NCBI GenBank assembly: GCA_947177425.1
Contig: CAMWUN010000002.1
Span: 62,001-126,000, forward strand
DNA: 64,000 nucleotides
Reading direction: 5' to 3'
DNA from: an uncultured bacterium
GTDB lineage: Bacteria; Bacillota; Clostridia; Lachnospirales; Lachnospiraceae
The position numbers and the translations under genes are program-made. The notes under the pieces are model-generated. The model did not search any database, was not told where the DNA came from, and saw only the letters and a program-made list of their open reading frames with translations. How positions within the stretch are numbered: the stretch's first letter is position 1; each line of letters opens with the position of its first letter. Positions 33,966 to 43,643 of the stretch are shown piece after piece.

Positions 33966-34706
33966 TTAATCCTCTAAATGGTACATTATTATAGAAAGAA
34001 CCGTCATGCCCGCCGTCTCTGTCCTAAGAATCCGTTTCCCCAGCGTTACCGGAATCACGCCCGCACAAACCGCCTGCTCAATCTCCTCCTCCGCAAAGCC
34101 GCCCTCCGGTCCGATAAAGACCGCAATATCTTCCCCCGGCTTTAAATTGTTTACCAATTCCCTGGTTTTATCCATCCCCCGGGCAAGTTCATAGGGAATC
34201 ATCCTGACAGGCGCGCATCCGCTGTACGACACCGCTTCCCGAAAGCCCATGACTTCTCTTACCTGCGGTATCATTCCTCTCCTGCTCTGTTTTGCAGCGG
34301 CCTCGGCAATCCCCTGCCATCTTGCAGTTTTATTTGCCGCTTTCTTCCCGTCCAGCTTTACAACTGCACGCTTACAGGCCACCGGTATGATCTCATATAC
34401 CCCAAGTTCTACCGCTTTCTGGATAATCAGTTCCATCTTATCCCCCTTAGGAAGCCCCTGAAAAAGATAGACTCTGGAAGGAAGTTCCATGCTCTCTTCC
34501 TTTATAAACCGCAGTTCACAAAGGATTCTGTCCTCCGTTAACTCCTCTATACCACAGCGGTATTCTTTGCCGTCCGCTCCATTGCTTACGGATATCTCAT
34601 CCCCCGGCTTCATGCGGAGCACATTTTTAATATGATTCACATCCCTGCCTGTAATCACAACCCGTCTGCCCTGAATCTGATCCGGTTCCACAAAAAACTG
34701 ATACAT
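33966..34706 (-). CDS. rsmE: 16S rRNA m3U1498 methyltransferase RsmE
   Basis: 246 residues from the second of two adjacent ATGs following AGAGGTGG; a longer frame upstream runs into prmA. The SPOUT knot C-terminus is seen in EDIAVFIGPEGGFAEEEIEQ and VTLGKRILRTETAGMTVLSI, and the N-terminal PUA-like domain has INHIKNVLR-type residues (VNHIKNVLRMKPGDE). It methylates U1498 of 16S rRNA. It follows prmA by about 17 bp. Confidence 0.94.
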   Translation of the reverse strand: MYQFFVEPDQIQGRRVVITGRDVNHIKNVLRMKPGDEISVSNGADGKEYRCGIEELTEDRILCELRFIKEESMELPSRVYLFQGLPKGDKMELIIQKAVELGVYEIIPVACKRAVVKLDGKKAANKTARWQGIAEAAAKQSRRGMIPQVREVMGFREAVSYSGCAPVRMIPYELARGMDKTRELVNNLKPGEDIAVFIGPEGGFAEEEIEQAVCAGVIPVTLGKRILRTETAGMTVLSIIMYHLED

Positions 34707-34723
34707 CATCCACCTCTGCGCCT

Positions 34724-35740
34724 TTACATGGGTCTGCGTGCAACAATGCCTACCCATTCTCCCTGATAATTCACCTCAAGCACTTCAAGCCCTGCATCCT
34801 TTACCGCCTGGGTGACAATCTGTTCCTTATCATCTATAATGCCAGACATAATGTAAATTCCACCCTTTTTTAAATGATGCACAACAACGGGCGTAAGAGG
34901 AACAAGTACCTCTGCAAGAATATTTGCCGCAACAATATCATAGCACTCGTATCCCGCTTCCTCCTGTATTGTCTTTTCTGTAATAATATTGCCAATGATA
35001 AGCTTAAAGGCTTCCTCCGGTATGCCGTTGGCCTCCTTATTTTCCCTGACTGCCTCTATGGCACAGGGGTCTAAGTCTGTCCCAACCGCTGTGTTTGCGC
35101 CAAACATAAGGGAAAGAATCGCCAGAATCCCGCTTCCGGTTCCCACGTCCAGCAGCTTTGTTTTTGGCGTGACAAACTTTCGCAGCGCCCTGATACAAAG
35201 CTGGGTGGTGTCGTGCATCCCCGTCCCAAAGGCCGTGCCGGGATCTATATGGAGAACCAGCTTGTCCTTATCCTCCGGCTCTATTTCCTCCCAGGAAGGA
35301 ATCACCAGCACATCATCTATGGTAAACTGATGGAAATACTGCTTCCAGTTATTAATCCAGTCAATATCCTCTGTTTCCTCGACCGTAACCGTACCTTCCC
35401 CTATATCCATAAAGGTACGAAGTTCCTCCAGTTCCGCCTTGATGTCTGCAAGAACCGTTTCCGGGGCAGTTTCCTCCCCATTTAATACCAGCAGGGCGGA
35501 ACTGCTGCCGCATCCCTCTTCCCCGGCTTCCTTTTCTTCCACAAAAAAGCTGAGATAGGCAATTCCGTCATCCTCCGGGCTGTCAGGAAGGATATCCACA
35601 AACATCTGCTCCTTTTCAAAGGCAGTTAAGGGAACCTTGTCCTCGATCTGCGCCCCTTCAAGACCAATGTCATACAGCGTACTGATAATAATATCCTCTG
35701 CCTGCGTAATTGTTTTTATTCTGAATTTTACCCACTTCAT
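34724..35740 (-). CDS. prmA: Ribosomal protein L11 methyltransferase PrmA
   Basis: 338 residues, somewhat longer than the usual 290-310 because of an acidic insert around residues 75-115. The N-terminal domain (WVKFRIKTITQAEDIIISTL) recognises L11. The SAM domain has IDPGTAFGTGMHDTTQLCI and LLDVGTGSGILAILSL. It trimethylates L11. prmA-rsmE is a common Firmicute pair. The gene is divergent from nudC, with a 124-bp promoter region between. Confidence 0.94.
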   Translation of the reverse strand: MKWVKFRIKTITQAEDIIISTLYDIGLEGAQIEDKVPLTAFEKEQMFVDILPDSPEDDGIAYLSFFVEEKEAGEEGCGSSSALLVLNGEETAPETVLADIKAELEELRTFMDIGEGTVTVEETEDIDWINNWKQYFHQFTIDDVLVIPSWEEIEPEDKDKLVLHIDPGTAFGTGMHDTTQLCIRALRKFVTPKTKLLDVGTGSGILAILSLMFGANTAVGTDLDPCAIEAVRENKEANGIPEEAFKLIIGNIITEKTIQEEAGYECYDIVAANILAEVLVPLTPVVVHHLKKGGIYIMSGIIDDKEQIVTQAVKDAGLEVLEVNYQGEWVGIVARRPM

Positions 35741-35864
35741 ACTGCCATATCCTTTCTCATGTTGACCGGGGACCAGTTACCTATTATTATATATTACAAA
35801 TAACAATCTTATCATAGAAACAGCTTTACCGCCATATTTTAGCAAAAGAAAGGATATATTTCAA

Positions 35865-36722
35865 ATGATACAGGACATTTCCCCTAAAATTTATCACAAT
35901 GAATATAAGGATGCCAGCCCGTCAGACCATGATTTTATATTAATTTTCCACAAAAATACCGTACTGGTCAGATACCAGGACGGAAAACTGCGGTATCCGG
36001 TTCTGATGGAACTGAAAGAGTATATCCTTACCTATCATTATTTATTTTCCATAGATGAATACAGATACTTTCTGGCATGTCCCTCCCCCGGCTTCATCAG
36101 GGACTTGGACGGGAATTCTCCTGTTATAGAACTTTCCGGTTATTTTTATGAGGACGTACGCATCTTCAGGACAGCAGATTCCCGGCATACGGCTTTTGCC
36201 GGAATTACCGCCCACCATCTTTTCGGGTGGTATCAGTCCAATCAGTTCTGTGGGCGCTGCGGACAGAAGATGGCTCCAGACCATAAGGAAAGAATGCTCT
36301 TTTGTCCCGGATGCCGCAATATGGTTTACCCCAGAATTTCTCCCGCCGTCATTGTGGGAATTCTAAACGGAGACAAAATTCTTATGAGCAAATATGCAGG
36401 ACGCCCCTACACAAATTATGCCCTTATTGCCGGATTTACTGAAATCGGGGAAAGTGCGGAACAGACTGTCCAAAGGGAAGTCATGGAAGAAGTGGGCCTG
36501 AAAGTGAAAAATATCCGTTATTATAAAAGCCAGCCATGGGCTTTTTCGGGAAGTCTTCTGATGGGATTTTTCTGCGACCTTGACGGCCCCGATACTATCA
36601 CGCTGGATGCAGATGAATTATCGGAAGCCGCCTGGTTTCACAGAGATGAGATTAATCTGGAAGACGACCATGTCAGCCTTACCAGAGAAATGATAATTAA
36701 ATTTAAAGAAGGAGTCTGTTAA
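35865..36722 (+). CDS. nudC: NAD(H)/NAD-capped RNA diphosphatase NudC
   Basis: 285 residues. A zinc ribbon (FCGRCGQKM ... FCPGC, about residues 126-147) is followed by the Nudix box GFTEIGESAEQTVQREVMEE and then SQPWAFSGSLLMGF, which corresponds to the NADH-specific SQPWPFPxS array. The enzyme cleaves NADH to NMNH and AMP and can remove NAD caps from RNA. It ends 2 bp from the end of convergent glnA, with no terminator in between. Confidence 0.92.
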   Translation: MIQDISPKIYHNEYKDASPSDHDFILIFHKNTVLVRYQDGKLRYPVLMELKEYILTYHYLFSIDEYRYFLACPSPGFIRDLDGNSPVIELSGYFYEDVRIFRTADSRHTAFAGITAHHLFGWYQSNQFCGRCGQKMAPDHKERMLFCPGCRNMVYPRISPAVIVGILNGDKILMSKYAGRPYTNYALIAGFTEIGESAEQTVQREVMEEVGLKVKNIRYYKSQPWAFSGSLLMGFFCDLDGPDTITLDADELSEAAWFHRDEINLEDDHVSLTREMIIKFKEGVC

Positions 36723-36724
36723 TT

Positions 36725-38155
36725 TTATAAATCGTAATACATTTTAAATTCTGCCGGAGTGGGAATCTGTTCCATCTGTTTTAATTCCCCACGCTTGCGC
36801 GCTACCCACACGTCAATCAGTCTCTGGGGGAACACGCCGCCTTTTGTCAGGTAAGCATGGTCTGCTTCCAGCGCATCCAGCGCCTCTCCCAGGGATTTTG
36901 GAAGCCCTTTAATTTTTTTCTGTTCTTCTTCAGACAGGGTATAAAGATTAAAGTCATAAGGCCCCCAGCCATTCTCGGCAGGGTCAACCTGATTCTCAAT
37001 GCCGTCCAGCCCGGCCATTAAAATTGCCGCATATGCATAGTACGGGTTGGCAGTGGCATCCGGGTTTCGCAATTCAAATCTTTTCGTCTCAGGCGACTTG
37101 GCATAAGCCGGAATACGGATAACCGCACTGCGGTTGGAAGTCGCATACCCCACCGTAACCGGCGCCTCAAACCCCGGCACAAGACGTTTGAAAGAATTGG
37201 TGGAGGGGTTGGTAAAAGCGCACAGGGAACCAATGTGTTTCAGCAGGCCGCCGATAAAATAATGGGCTGTACGGCTTAATCCCGAATAACCATTCTCATC
37301 ATAGAATAAAGGCTGTCCGTTCTTGAAGAGAAGCATATGCACATGCATACCGCTTCCTGCCTCCTGATAAATAGGTTTGGGCAGGAAAGTCGCTGTCTTG
37401 CCCTCTTTTGCCGCCATATTCTTGATGATATACTTGGTGATCATGGTATTGTCTGCCATATCCGGCATATCCGCCAGTTCCACTTCTATTTCCATCTGGC
37501 CCGGGCCGCCTACTTCGTGGTGATGGTATTTCACTTTAATGCCCCAGTCCTCCATCATCATGCACATCCGGCTCCGCAGGTCATATCCCACATCCTGGGG
37601 GGCTGCCACATGATAGCCGCCCTTATGGGGCACTTCATAACCGTTATTTCCCGGCGCTTCCAGAGAGCAGTTCCACTCTGCCTGTCTGGTATCGATCCGG
37701 TATCCGCACTGTTTTGGTGAAACTTCGTAGCGCGCATTGTCAAACAGATAAAATTCAAATTCAGGCCCGATTACCATACGGTCCGCAATGCCGCTCTCTT
37801 TCATGTATTCCACCGCCCGCAGGCTTACGTTCTTGGGATACTGGTCAAAAGGCTTATTTTCTCCCTTTCCAATGGTACATACATTGCCGCACATGGTCAG
37901 TGTAGGCACCTCCGCAAAAGGATCCACATAAGCAGTATCCGGATCCGGCAGAAACACCATGTCGCTTTTCTCAATGGGCGCATAACCGTAATTAGAGCCG
38001 TCAAAACCGATTCCATACGTAAAAGTATTCTCTCCGAAACGCTCCACCGGAATCGTAATATGCCGCCAGCGGCCGTCGATATCCGTCATCTTGAAATCAA
38101 TCATGCGAATCTGCTTTTCTTCGCAAAGCTTTTGAATTTCTTTGATTTTACTCAT
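36725..38155 (-). CDS. glnA: Glutamine synthetase, type I
   Basis: 476 residues. GSI motifs are MVIGPEFEFYLFD, GSGMHVHMLLFKNGQ, VPGFEAPVTVGYATSNRSA and KRFELRNPDATANPY. The length and the end EFKMYYDL resemble the longer GSI-beta form, and a Tyr is present in DFNLYTLSEEE where adenylylation occurs in GSI-beta, but whether it is modified here is unknown. The leader contains a CTGCTG/CAGCAG hairpin at about 38188-38210. Together with GSIII it gives the organism two ammonia-assimilating enzymes in this window. Confidence 0.93.
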   Translation of the reverse strand: MSKIKEIQKLCEEKQIRMIDFKMTDIDGRWRHITIPVERFGENTFTYGIGFDGSNYGYAPIEKSDMVFLPDPDTAYVDPFAEVPTLTMCGNVCTIGKGENKPFDQYPKNVSLRAVEYMKESGIADRMVIGPEFEFYLFDNARYEVSPKQCGYRIDTRQAEWNCSLEAPGNNGYEVPHKGGYHVAAPQDVGYDLRSRMCMMMEDWGIKVKYHHHEVGGPGQMEIEVELADMPDMADNTMITKYIIKNMAAKEGKTATFLPKPIYQEAGSGMHVHMLLFKNGQPLFYDENGYSGLSRTAHYFIGGLLKHIGSLCAFTNPSTNSFKRLVPGFEAPVTVGYATSNRSAVIRIPAYAKSPETKRFELRNPDATANPYYAYAAILMAGLDGIENQVDPAENGWGPYDFNLYTLSEEEQKKIKGLPKSLGEALDALEADHAYLTKGGVFPQRLIDVWVARKRGELKQMEQIPTPAEFKMYYDL

Positions 38156-38277
38156 AATCTTTTCCCTTTCCCCGCATTATACAGTGCACTGCTGTCCCTT
38201 ATTTCAGCAGGGCAAATGCCGATGTAAAAATTTCCACCTTCTTGCAAATCTGCAATTAGTTATGGCTTTTACTATAC

Positions 38278-38307
38278 ATTATATCACACCGAAGCAGCAC
38301 ACCGCAA
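38278..38307 (-). promoter_or_regulatory. Promoter of glnA
   Basis: TATAAT (38278-38283) and TTGCGG (38302-38307) on the minus strand, 18-bp spacing, giving a leader of about 115 nt. It overlaps the intergenic space after the GH32 gene. Confidence 0.65.
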
Positions 38308-38320
38308 TCTTGTAAAAAGA

Positions 38321-39805
38321 TTATGTCAGATCATATTTAACAACATCCATGTTCACATCCCCGTCTGCAAAGAAAGAAATGCCATCCGCCGCCTGTTCAG
38401 TATACATGGTGGCCGTCAGAACATGTTCCCCGTCATTAACGAATACCTCTACACTGAACCTGTCTAAAATAATCCGCATCTTTATATTTCCGCCGGTACT
38501 GTTTACAAGGCAGCGCCTCTGGTGGATAATCGCCCTCCGGGAACCTGAAAATTTCCTGTCTACTTTCAGGATGGATTCCCTGGGACGGAAGCTTAAAGAA
38601 GTCTGGTACTGTTCATTCTGCGCAAAGCGGACTGCAAACTTCTGGTAAAGCTTCTCCTCGTCCCCCGGCCTTAAGACCAATTCCATGTCCACCCGTCTCC
38701 CTTTCACTCCATCAAGAGTGATAGTCCCCGAAAAGGAAACATCCATATGTTCTGTTTTATTACTCCGCATTCCATCCAGTTCTCTTATGGGCCATTGATA
38801 TAACCTTCCATTTCTTATAGACAACTCTCTGGGAAGGCTCATCTGCCCAAACCAGGGCTCTTCCGGGGATCTTAAGTTACAGGTATCCCAGTTCTGCATC
38901 CAGCCAATCATGATCCTGCGCCCGTCCGGAGCCAGCACTGTCTGGGGCGCATAGAAATCAATGCCATAATCAACAGCCTGATTGCTTTCTTCTGTAAACG
39001 TGCATGTTTCCTCATCATAATTCCCAATCAGGCACAGAGTCCCATTTCCGTTATGATACTCGAAGCCTTTTGGAAGCATATCCTGCGGGCTGGTAAGCAA
39101 TACCCATTTTCCATCCAGCTTAAAGAAATCCGGACATTCCCACATTTTTCCAAATCGGTTATTATTGGATGCCAGTATACTTTTAAATTCCCACTTAAAT
39201 CCGTCTTTACTTGCATACAGTAAAATCTGGCCGCTTCCATCTGCCGGACGGCTCCCAACAACACAATAATATGTACCGTCCTTTTCCTGCCACATCTTCG
39301 GGTCACGGAAATCAGCCCTGCTGGCGCCCTCCGGCAAATCCTTCCAGTCAAGCACCGGATTCATCCCGTATTTATCGTAATCCACCCCGTCGCCAACTGC
39401 AAGGCACTGGGTCTGTACATCGCAAAACACATCGTTTGCCTGGTGCTCTTTCGCTACGCCCGTATACATAAGCAGATGTCTGCCGTCCGGAAGCACCACA
39501 GCGCTTCCGGAAAAACATCCATCCGTATCGTATTTCTCATCCGGGGCAAGAGCCGCCGGAAGGTATTTCCAATGCAGGAGATCTCTGCTGACCGCATGGC
39601 CCCAATGCATACTTCCCCATTTTGCCTCATAAGGATAATACTGATAGAACAAATGGTATTCCCCTCTGTAATAGGAAAAACCATTGGGATCATTCAGCCA
39701 GCCCGTACGCACAGACAAATGGAAGTCCGGGCGTTCTTCCTTTTTAATTATTTTTTCAGCCGCTTCTTCATATTTTCGCGCTTCACGCAATGTCTGACTC
39801 GTCAT
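38321..39805 (-). CDS. Glycoside hydrolase family 32 beta-fructosidase (cytoplasmic)
   Basis: 494 residues from the ATG at 39805 (AGGAGA upstream; a TTG two codons earlier is possible). All three GH32 acidic motifs are present: GWLNDPNGF (nucleophile), ADFRDPKMW, and KMWECPDFF (acid/base). A C-terminal beta-sandwich is present, and no signal peptide. It hydrolyses terminal fructose from sucrose, sucrose 6-phosphate or short fructans in the cytosol. The gene follows a complete ABC importer and no PTS, so imported free fructo-oligosaccharides are the likelier substrate. Confidence 0.93.
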   Translation of the reverse strand: MTSQTLREARKYEEAAEKIIKKEERPDFHLSVRTGWLNDPNGFSYYRGEYHLFYQYYPYEAKWGSMHWGHAVSRDLLHWKYLPAALAPDEKYDTDGCFSGSAVVLPDGRHLLMYTGVAKEHQANDVFCDVQTQCLAVGDGVDYDKYGMNPVLDWKDLPEGASRADFRDPKMWQEKDGTYYCVVGSRPADGSGQILLYASKDGFKWEFKSILASNNNRFGKMWECPDFFKLDGKWVLLTSPQDMLPKGFEYHNGNGTLCLIGNYDEETCTFTEESNQAVDYGIDFYAPQTVLAPDGRRIMIGWMQNWDTCNLRSPEEPWFGQMSLPRELSIRNGRLYQWPIRELDGMRSNKTEHMDVSFSGTITLDGVKGRRVDMELVLRPGDEEKLYQKFAVRFAQNEQYQTSLSFRPRESILKVDRKFSGSRRAIIHQRRCLVNSTGGNIKMRIILDRFSVEVFVNDGEHVLTATMYTEQAADGISFFADGDVNMDVVKYDLT

Positions 39806-39853
39806 AATCAAATCTCCTGTTTAAAAATAAATTGTTGTTAAATTTTTATCGCA

Positions 39854-41539
39854 TCACCCGGCGTCTGTCTTACCGGAATATCTGTCGTATGCTGCCTGAT
39901 ACACCGTTAAAAGCTTATCCATGCCGCATTTATCCTTCAGGTGCTTAATATATTTTTCCCATTCTTCATCTGTTGGCCCTCCGTTTTTCAGCCACAGACC
40001 TTCCTGTTCTGACACGGCGCTTTCAAAATTCGCCTTGTACCAGTCAATATCGTCCAGTTCTCTTCCCGTGAATACACAGTCTACCGGATAAGTTGTTGTA
40101 CTGTCCACATAAGGCATCCAGAAATCATACAAATCTGTCAGACGTTCAATGGCACGGTCTTCCATTTTAAAAGTCGTCTGATAGTAGTCGCTGAGAATCA
40201 GTTTGGGCCCTGCCACTTCACATTCGCCTTTTAATTCTCCCGAGCCCTTTCCATACCTCTCACGGCTCTCTTCATCAGAAATACTCAGCCATACGCCTTC
40301 TTCATCCTGCTGTGTAAAGTAAACGTCAATGGGCCCGTATTGAAGCTGCATGACAATTTCAGGGGCATACCACTGGTCATAAAATTTCAAAAGGTTTACA
40401 GGACTTTTACATGCCTTTGTAATATTCAACTGCCCACTGTTGGTTCCCCCTCCGGTACGCACCGTTACATTGTGCGTTCCGTCAGGCCCGTCAAGAACCG
40501 GCAGGAACACATAATCATCCGCATAATCGCCCATCAGTTCTTCGATATACCACCATGTGGAGACTCCCACATACCCCTGGGAGCACTTGGAAATCAACTG
40601 TGTATCCGACTGGCTGAACATTTCGATATCCATCAGTCCTTCTGCATACCAGTCATGAAAATAGGTAACTGCCTTACGGTATTCATCCGAGACACATACA
40701 AACTCCACCGTCCCGTCATCACGCAGAACCAGGTCATTGCAGACATCATTGGGCCAGTTGGTAAATCCAAATCCCGCATAAAAAATATTCTGTCCCCAGC
40801 ACCACTGGTCAAATCCCGTGCTCATGGGTATGGTGCTTCCCGGCGCATTCCCATAATATTTCGCACTCATATCATTATCCTTAAAGGCTTTCAGCGCCGT
40901 ATGCAGTTCGTCAAGGGTTGTGGGCACTTCCATCCCCAGATCATCCAGCCATGCCTTATTAATCATGGAAAACTGTGGGATCGAGTAAATGCTGTAATCT
41001 TCCGGCGCACCAATACCTGCCGTTCCCATCCGCTCTCCTGCGGGAAGTCCGTAAATATAGCCGTCATCCATGGTAATTGCACTGCGTATATCAGGATTCT
41101 CCTCCAGAATTTTACATAAATTCGGCATATATTCTTCTGTCAGATAAGGGGTCAGGTCAATAAAGGTTCCGTCATCCCCGTAACGCGATATGTCATAGTT
41201 GCTGAATCCCACCCCCATAAAAGCGTCCGGCAGTTCATCTCCTGCAATGCGGATGTTGACCTGTTCCGCCAGCGATTCACTCATGGTAGTCCACTCAATG
41301 CTAATTCCCGTCTCTTCCTGAAGCTGATTCAAAACCACATTATCCTGATACCCCGGACTCAATGCACTCTGGGCGCCCATAATGGCAAACTGGGTCTGGG
41401 AGGTATCTGTATTTGCAACGCCCTTTTCATGATTACCATAATCCTTACTTCCGCACGCCATTAATGATAACACAAGACCAGCAGTAAGTACACCGGATAC
41501 AAGTTTTTTTCCATAATTGCACTTTTTCAACTTTCTCAT
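39854..41539 (-). CDS. Extracellular solute-binding lipoprotein (LplA-like, fructan/sucrose importer)
   Basis: 561 residues from the ATG after GGAAAGGA; a TTG start six codons upstream is less likely. The signal peptide ends with VLSLMACGSK (lipobox Cys). Size and features such as GIGAPEDYSIYSIPQFSMI and the C-terminal YKANFESAV fit the large group-1 sugar-binding lipoproteins that serve LplB/LplC permeases. No ATPase gene is in the locus; such importers often share an MsmK-type ATPase encoded elsewhere. The adjacent GH32 gene suggests a fructose-containing ligand. Confidence 0.88.
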   Translation of the reverse strand: MRKLKKCNYGKKLVSGVLTAGLVLSLMACGSKDYGNHEKGVANTDTSQTQFAIMGAQSALSPGYQDNVVLNQLQEETGISIEWTTMSESLAEQVNIRIAGDELPDAFMGVGFSNYDISRYGDDGTFIDLTPYLTEEYMPNLCKILEENPDIRSAITMDDGYIYGLPAGERMGTAGIGAPEDYSIYSIPQFSMINKAWLDDLGMEVPTTLDELHTALKAFKDNDMSAKYYGNAPGSTIPMSTGFDQWCWGQNIFYAGFGFTNWPNDVCNDLVLRDDGTVEFVCVSDEYRKAVTYFHDWYAEGLMDIEMFSQSDTQLISKCSQGYVGVSTWWYIEELMGDYADDYVFLPVLDGPDGTHNVTVRTGGGTNSGQLNITKACKSPVNLLKFYDQWYAPEIVMQLQYGPIDVYFTQQDEEGVWLSISDEESRERYGKGSGELKGECEVAGPKLILSDYYQTTFKMEDRAIERLTDLYDFWMPYVDSTTTYPVDCVFTGRELDDIDWYKANFESAVSEQEGLWLKNGGPTDEEWEKYIKHLKDKCGMDKLLTVYQAAYDRYSGKTDAG

Positions 41540-41558
41540 AATCTGATTCCTTTCCAAA

Positions 41559-42467
41559 TCAACCTTTCACTGCACCCGCCATAAATCCTTTTTCAAAGTA
41601 CTTCTGTACAAACGGATAAATAATCAGCATTGGAGTAGCCGCAATGATAATGGATGAAAATTTAATCATTTCTGTCATTTTATTCAGTTCTGCAAACCCT
41701 CCCGATATGGTGCTTGCCTGGCTTGCGCTGGCTGAACTTTTAATCAGGATATTACGCAGGACCAGCGGAAGGGGCGCCTTTGACGGCGATGGCAGATAAA
41801 TCATGGATGTAAACCAGTCATTCCAGTATGCCACCATGCTGAACACCACCATAACCGCCATAATCGAACGGCTTAGAGGCACCACGATACGGATAAACGT
41901 TGTCCATTTGGACGCGCCGTCTATTTCCGCTGCTTCCGTCATTGCCTTTGGAATACTGTTTTCAAAGAAATTCCTTACAATAATCATATTTCCTACCGCA
42001 ACGCCGCCTGGAAGAAAAAGCGCCCACATATTGTTAATCAGGCCCGTTTCCTTTACCACCAGATAGGTGGGAACCATACCGCCTCCAAAATACATTGTGA
42101 TAATGAAAAAGATACTGATAAACTTTCTACCCGGCAGATTTTTTATGCTCAGGGGATATGCCGCCAGATAAAGCACAACCACAGAAAATACGGTTCCGAC
42201 TATCGTATATTTAAAGCTGTTCAAAAGACCTGTCAAAATACTGGGGTCGGAAAACACAGCCTTATACCCGTCCAGTGTAAACTGGCTGGGAAGGAGAAAT
42301 GTCTTTCCTGCGTATACATCGTACGGGTTTGATACCGATGCAACCAGTACATAATATAATGGATACGCAACCAAAAACAGGATAACAGCGCAGATGACCA
42401 CCAGAACAATGTCACTGCTTCTTTCAGAAAGTCCTGTCAGCTTTCCGGATTTTGCATTTGCTTTCAT
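41559..42467 (-). CDS. Sugar ABC transporter permease, LplC/YtcP type
   Basis: 302 residues with six predicted membrane spans and the permease EAA loop EAAEIDGASKWTTFIRIVVP. AYPLYYVLVASVSNPYDVYAG near the N-terminus and the ending YFEKGFMAGAVKG are typical of LplC-family proteins. It pairs with the permease encoded 10 bp upstream. Ribosome site AGGAGG. Confidence 0.93.
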   Translation of the reverse strand: MKANAKSGKLTGLSERSSDIVLVVICAVILFLVAYPLYYVLVASVSNPYDVYAGKTFLLPSQFTLDGYKAVFSDPSILTGLLNSFKYTIVGTVFSVVVLYLAAYPLSIKNLPGRKFISIFFIITMYFGGGMVPTYLVVKETGLINNMWALFLPGGVAVGNMIIVRNFFENSIPKAMTEAAEIDGASKWTTFIRIVVPLSRSIMAVMVVFSMVAYWNDWFTSMIYLPSPSKAPLPLVLRNILIKSSASASQASTISGGFAELNKMTEMIKFSSIIIAATPMLIIYPFVQKYFEKGFMAGAVKG

Positions 42468-42477
42468 ACCGCACCTC

Positions 42478-43419
42478 CTATATAAAGCTTGTGTCTTCGG
42501 ATATCTTTCCCGCTATCTTATTAACCACGATAAGCAGGATAATATTCACCGCTGTATTAAACAGTCCCACCGCCGTGGAATAACTATACTTGGCATTTTC
42601 GATACCCTGTTGGTAAACATAAACAGCAATAACATCGCTTGTGGCCTTATTCAAGTCCGTCTGAAGGAGCCACACCTTCTCAAAACCTACATTCATCAGT
42701 CCGCCTGCGCTCATAATCAGATTCAGCACCATGATAGAAGTCAGTTCCGGTATGTCTATGTGGAGAATCCGCTGGAACATAGACGCACCGTCAACCTTAG
42801 CCGCTTCATAAAGGGATGTGTCAACATTGGATAACGTGGCCATATAAACAATAATCCCCCATCCTGCATCCTGCCAGATACCAGAGGCAATGTAAATAGT
42901 ACGGAAAGCCGCAGACTCTGTTAAAAAGTCAATGGACGTCCCTGCAATCAGGTTAATCAGTCCTCCCGAAGGGCTTAAAAAAATACGGATCATACCGCAG
43001 ATAACCATGGTGGAGATAAAATGCGGTGCATAAAGCACTGTCTGTGTCGCCCTTTTAAACTTATGGAACCTCATCTGGTTTAACATCAGGGCAAGAATAA
43101 TGGGAATGGGAAATCCCCATAGAAGGCTGTAAAAACTAAGCAGTATTGTATTCTTAATCATACGCCCAAAGGTCGGCGCGCTGAAAAACCGCTGGAACCA
43201 TTCAAGCCCAATCCACTCGCTCCCCGCAAATCCCCGGCTGGCTTTGTAATCCCTGAAGGCAATCTGTATCCCGTACATGGGTATGTACTTATAAATAATT
43301 GTTAATATGATTGGGACAGCAAGCATTGCATATAACTGCCAATTGTCCCGTATACGTTTTCCAAGCGGCCTTTCCAGCATCATTCCCGGACTTACCGCGG
43401 CCCGTTTGTTCTTACTCAT
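42478..43419 (-). CDS. Sugar ABC transporter permease, LplB/YteP type
   Basis: 313 residues, six membrane spans, EAA loop YEAAKVDGASMFQRILHIDI, and the LplB-typical YGIQIAFRDY and GFEKVWLLQTDLNKATSDVI. First gene of the fructan operon, transcribed from the promoter at 43493-43521. It forms the channel with the LplC-type protein. Confidence 0.93.
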   Translation of the reverse strand: MSKNKRAAVSPGMMLERPLGKRIRDNWQLYAMLAVPIILTIIYKYIPMYGIQIAFRDYKASRGFAGSEWIGLEWFQRFFSAPTFGRMIKNTILLSFYSLLWGFPIPIILALMLNQMRFHKFKRATQTVLYAPHFISTMVICGMIRIFLSPSGGLINLIAGTSIDFLTESAAFRTIYIASGIWQDAGWGIIVYMATLSNVDTSLYEAAKVDGASMFQRILHIDIPELTSIMVLNLIMSAGGLMNVGFEKVWLLQTDLNKATSDVIAVYVYQQGIENAKYSYSTAVGLFNTAVNIILLIVVNKIAGKISEDTSFI

Positions 43420-43463
43420 GTTTTCTCTCCTTTCTCATAAGGCAGGTTGTTTCACGCCGCGCG

Positions 43464-43475
43464 TCGTGAAACGTT
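43464..43475. promoter_or_regulatory. LacI operator candidate O1, fructan operon
   Basis: TCGTGAAACGTT (reverse AACGTTTCACGA), inside an 8-bp inverted repeat GTTTCACG/CGTGAAAC at 43449-43472. It lies just downstream of the predicted transcription start of the importer operon, a position where a repressor would block transcription. It matches O2 at 11 of 12 bases. Confidence 0.65.
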
Positions 43476-43492
43476 ATTTTTATTGTGTTTAT

Positions 43493-43521
43493 AAAATATC
43501 ATTTCCAATACATAAAGTCAA
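43493..43521 (-). promoter_or_regulatory. Promoter of the fructan importer operon
   Basis: Minus strand TTGACT (43516-43521) and TATTTT (43493-43498) with 17-bp spacing, about 75 bp upstream of the first permease gene. Confidence 0.75.
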
Positions 43522-43623
43522 TGGTATAGTCGCATATTTTTGTAACCTTCTTTTATTTTTATTAATAATATCCAAATTTAATTGTGCATTTTTGTTGCTT
43601 TTTCCGATTCTTTATTTCATATA

Positions 43624-43635
43624 ACGTTTCATGAA
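43624..43635. promoter_or_regulatory. LacI operator candidate O2
   Basis: ACGTTTCATGAA, 8 bp upstream of the -35 of the lacI promoter. Near-identical to O1 and, in reverse orientation, to O3 (11 of 12). The central TTCATGAA is palindromic, as expected for a LacI dimer site. Confidence 0.6.
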
Positions 43636-43643
43636 TTAAGATA

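Noticed and set aside
38156-38277. glnA leader as a riboswitch or ANTAR target
   Set aside because: A CTGCTG/CAGCAG hairpin exists, but no terminator overlap and no paired A1/G4 hexaloops as in the glnN leader.
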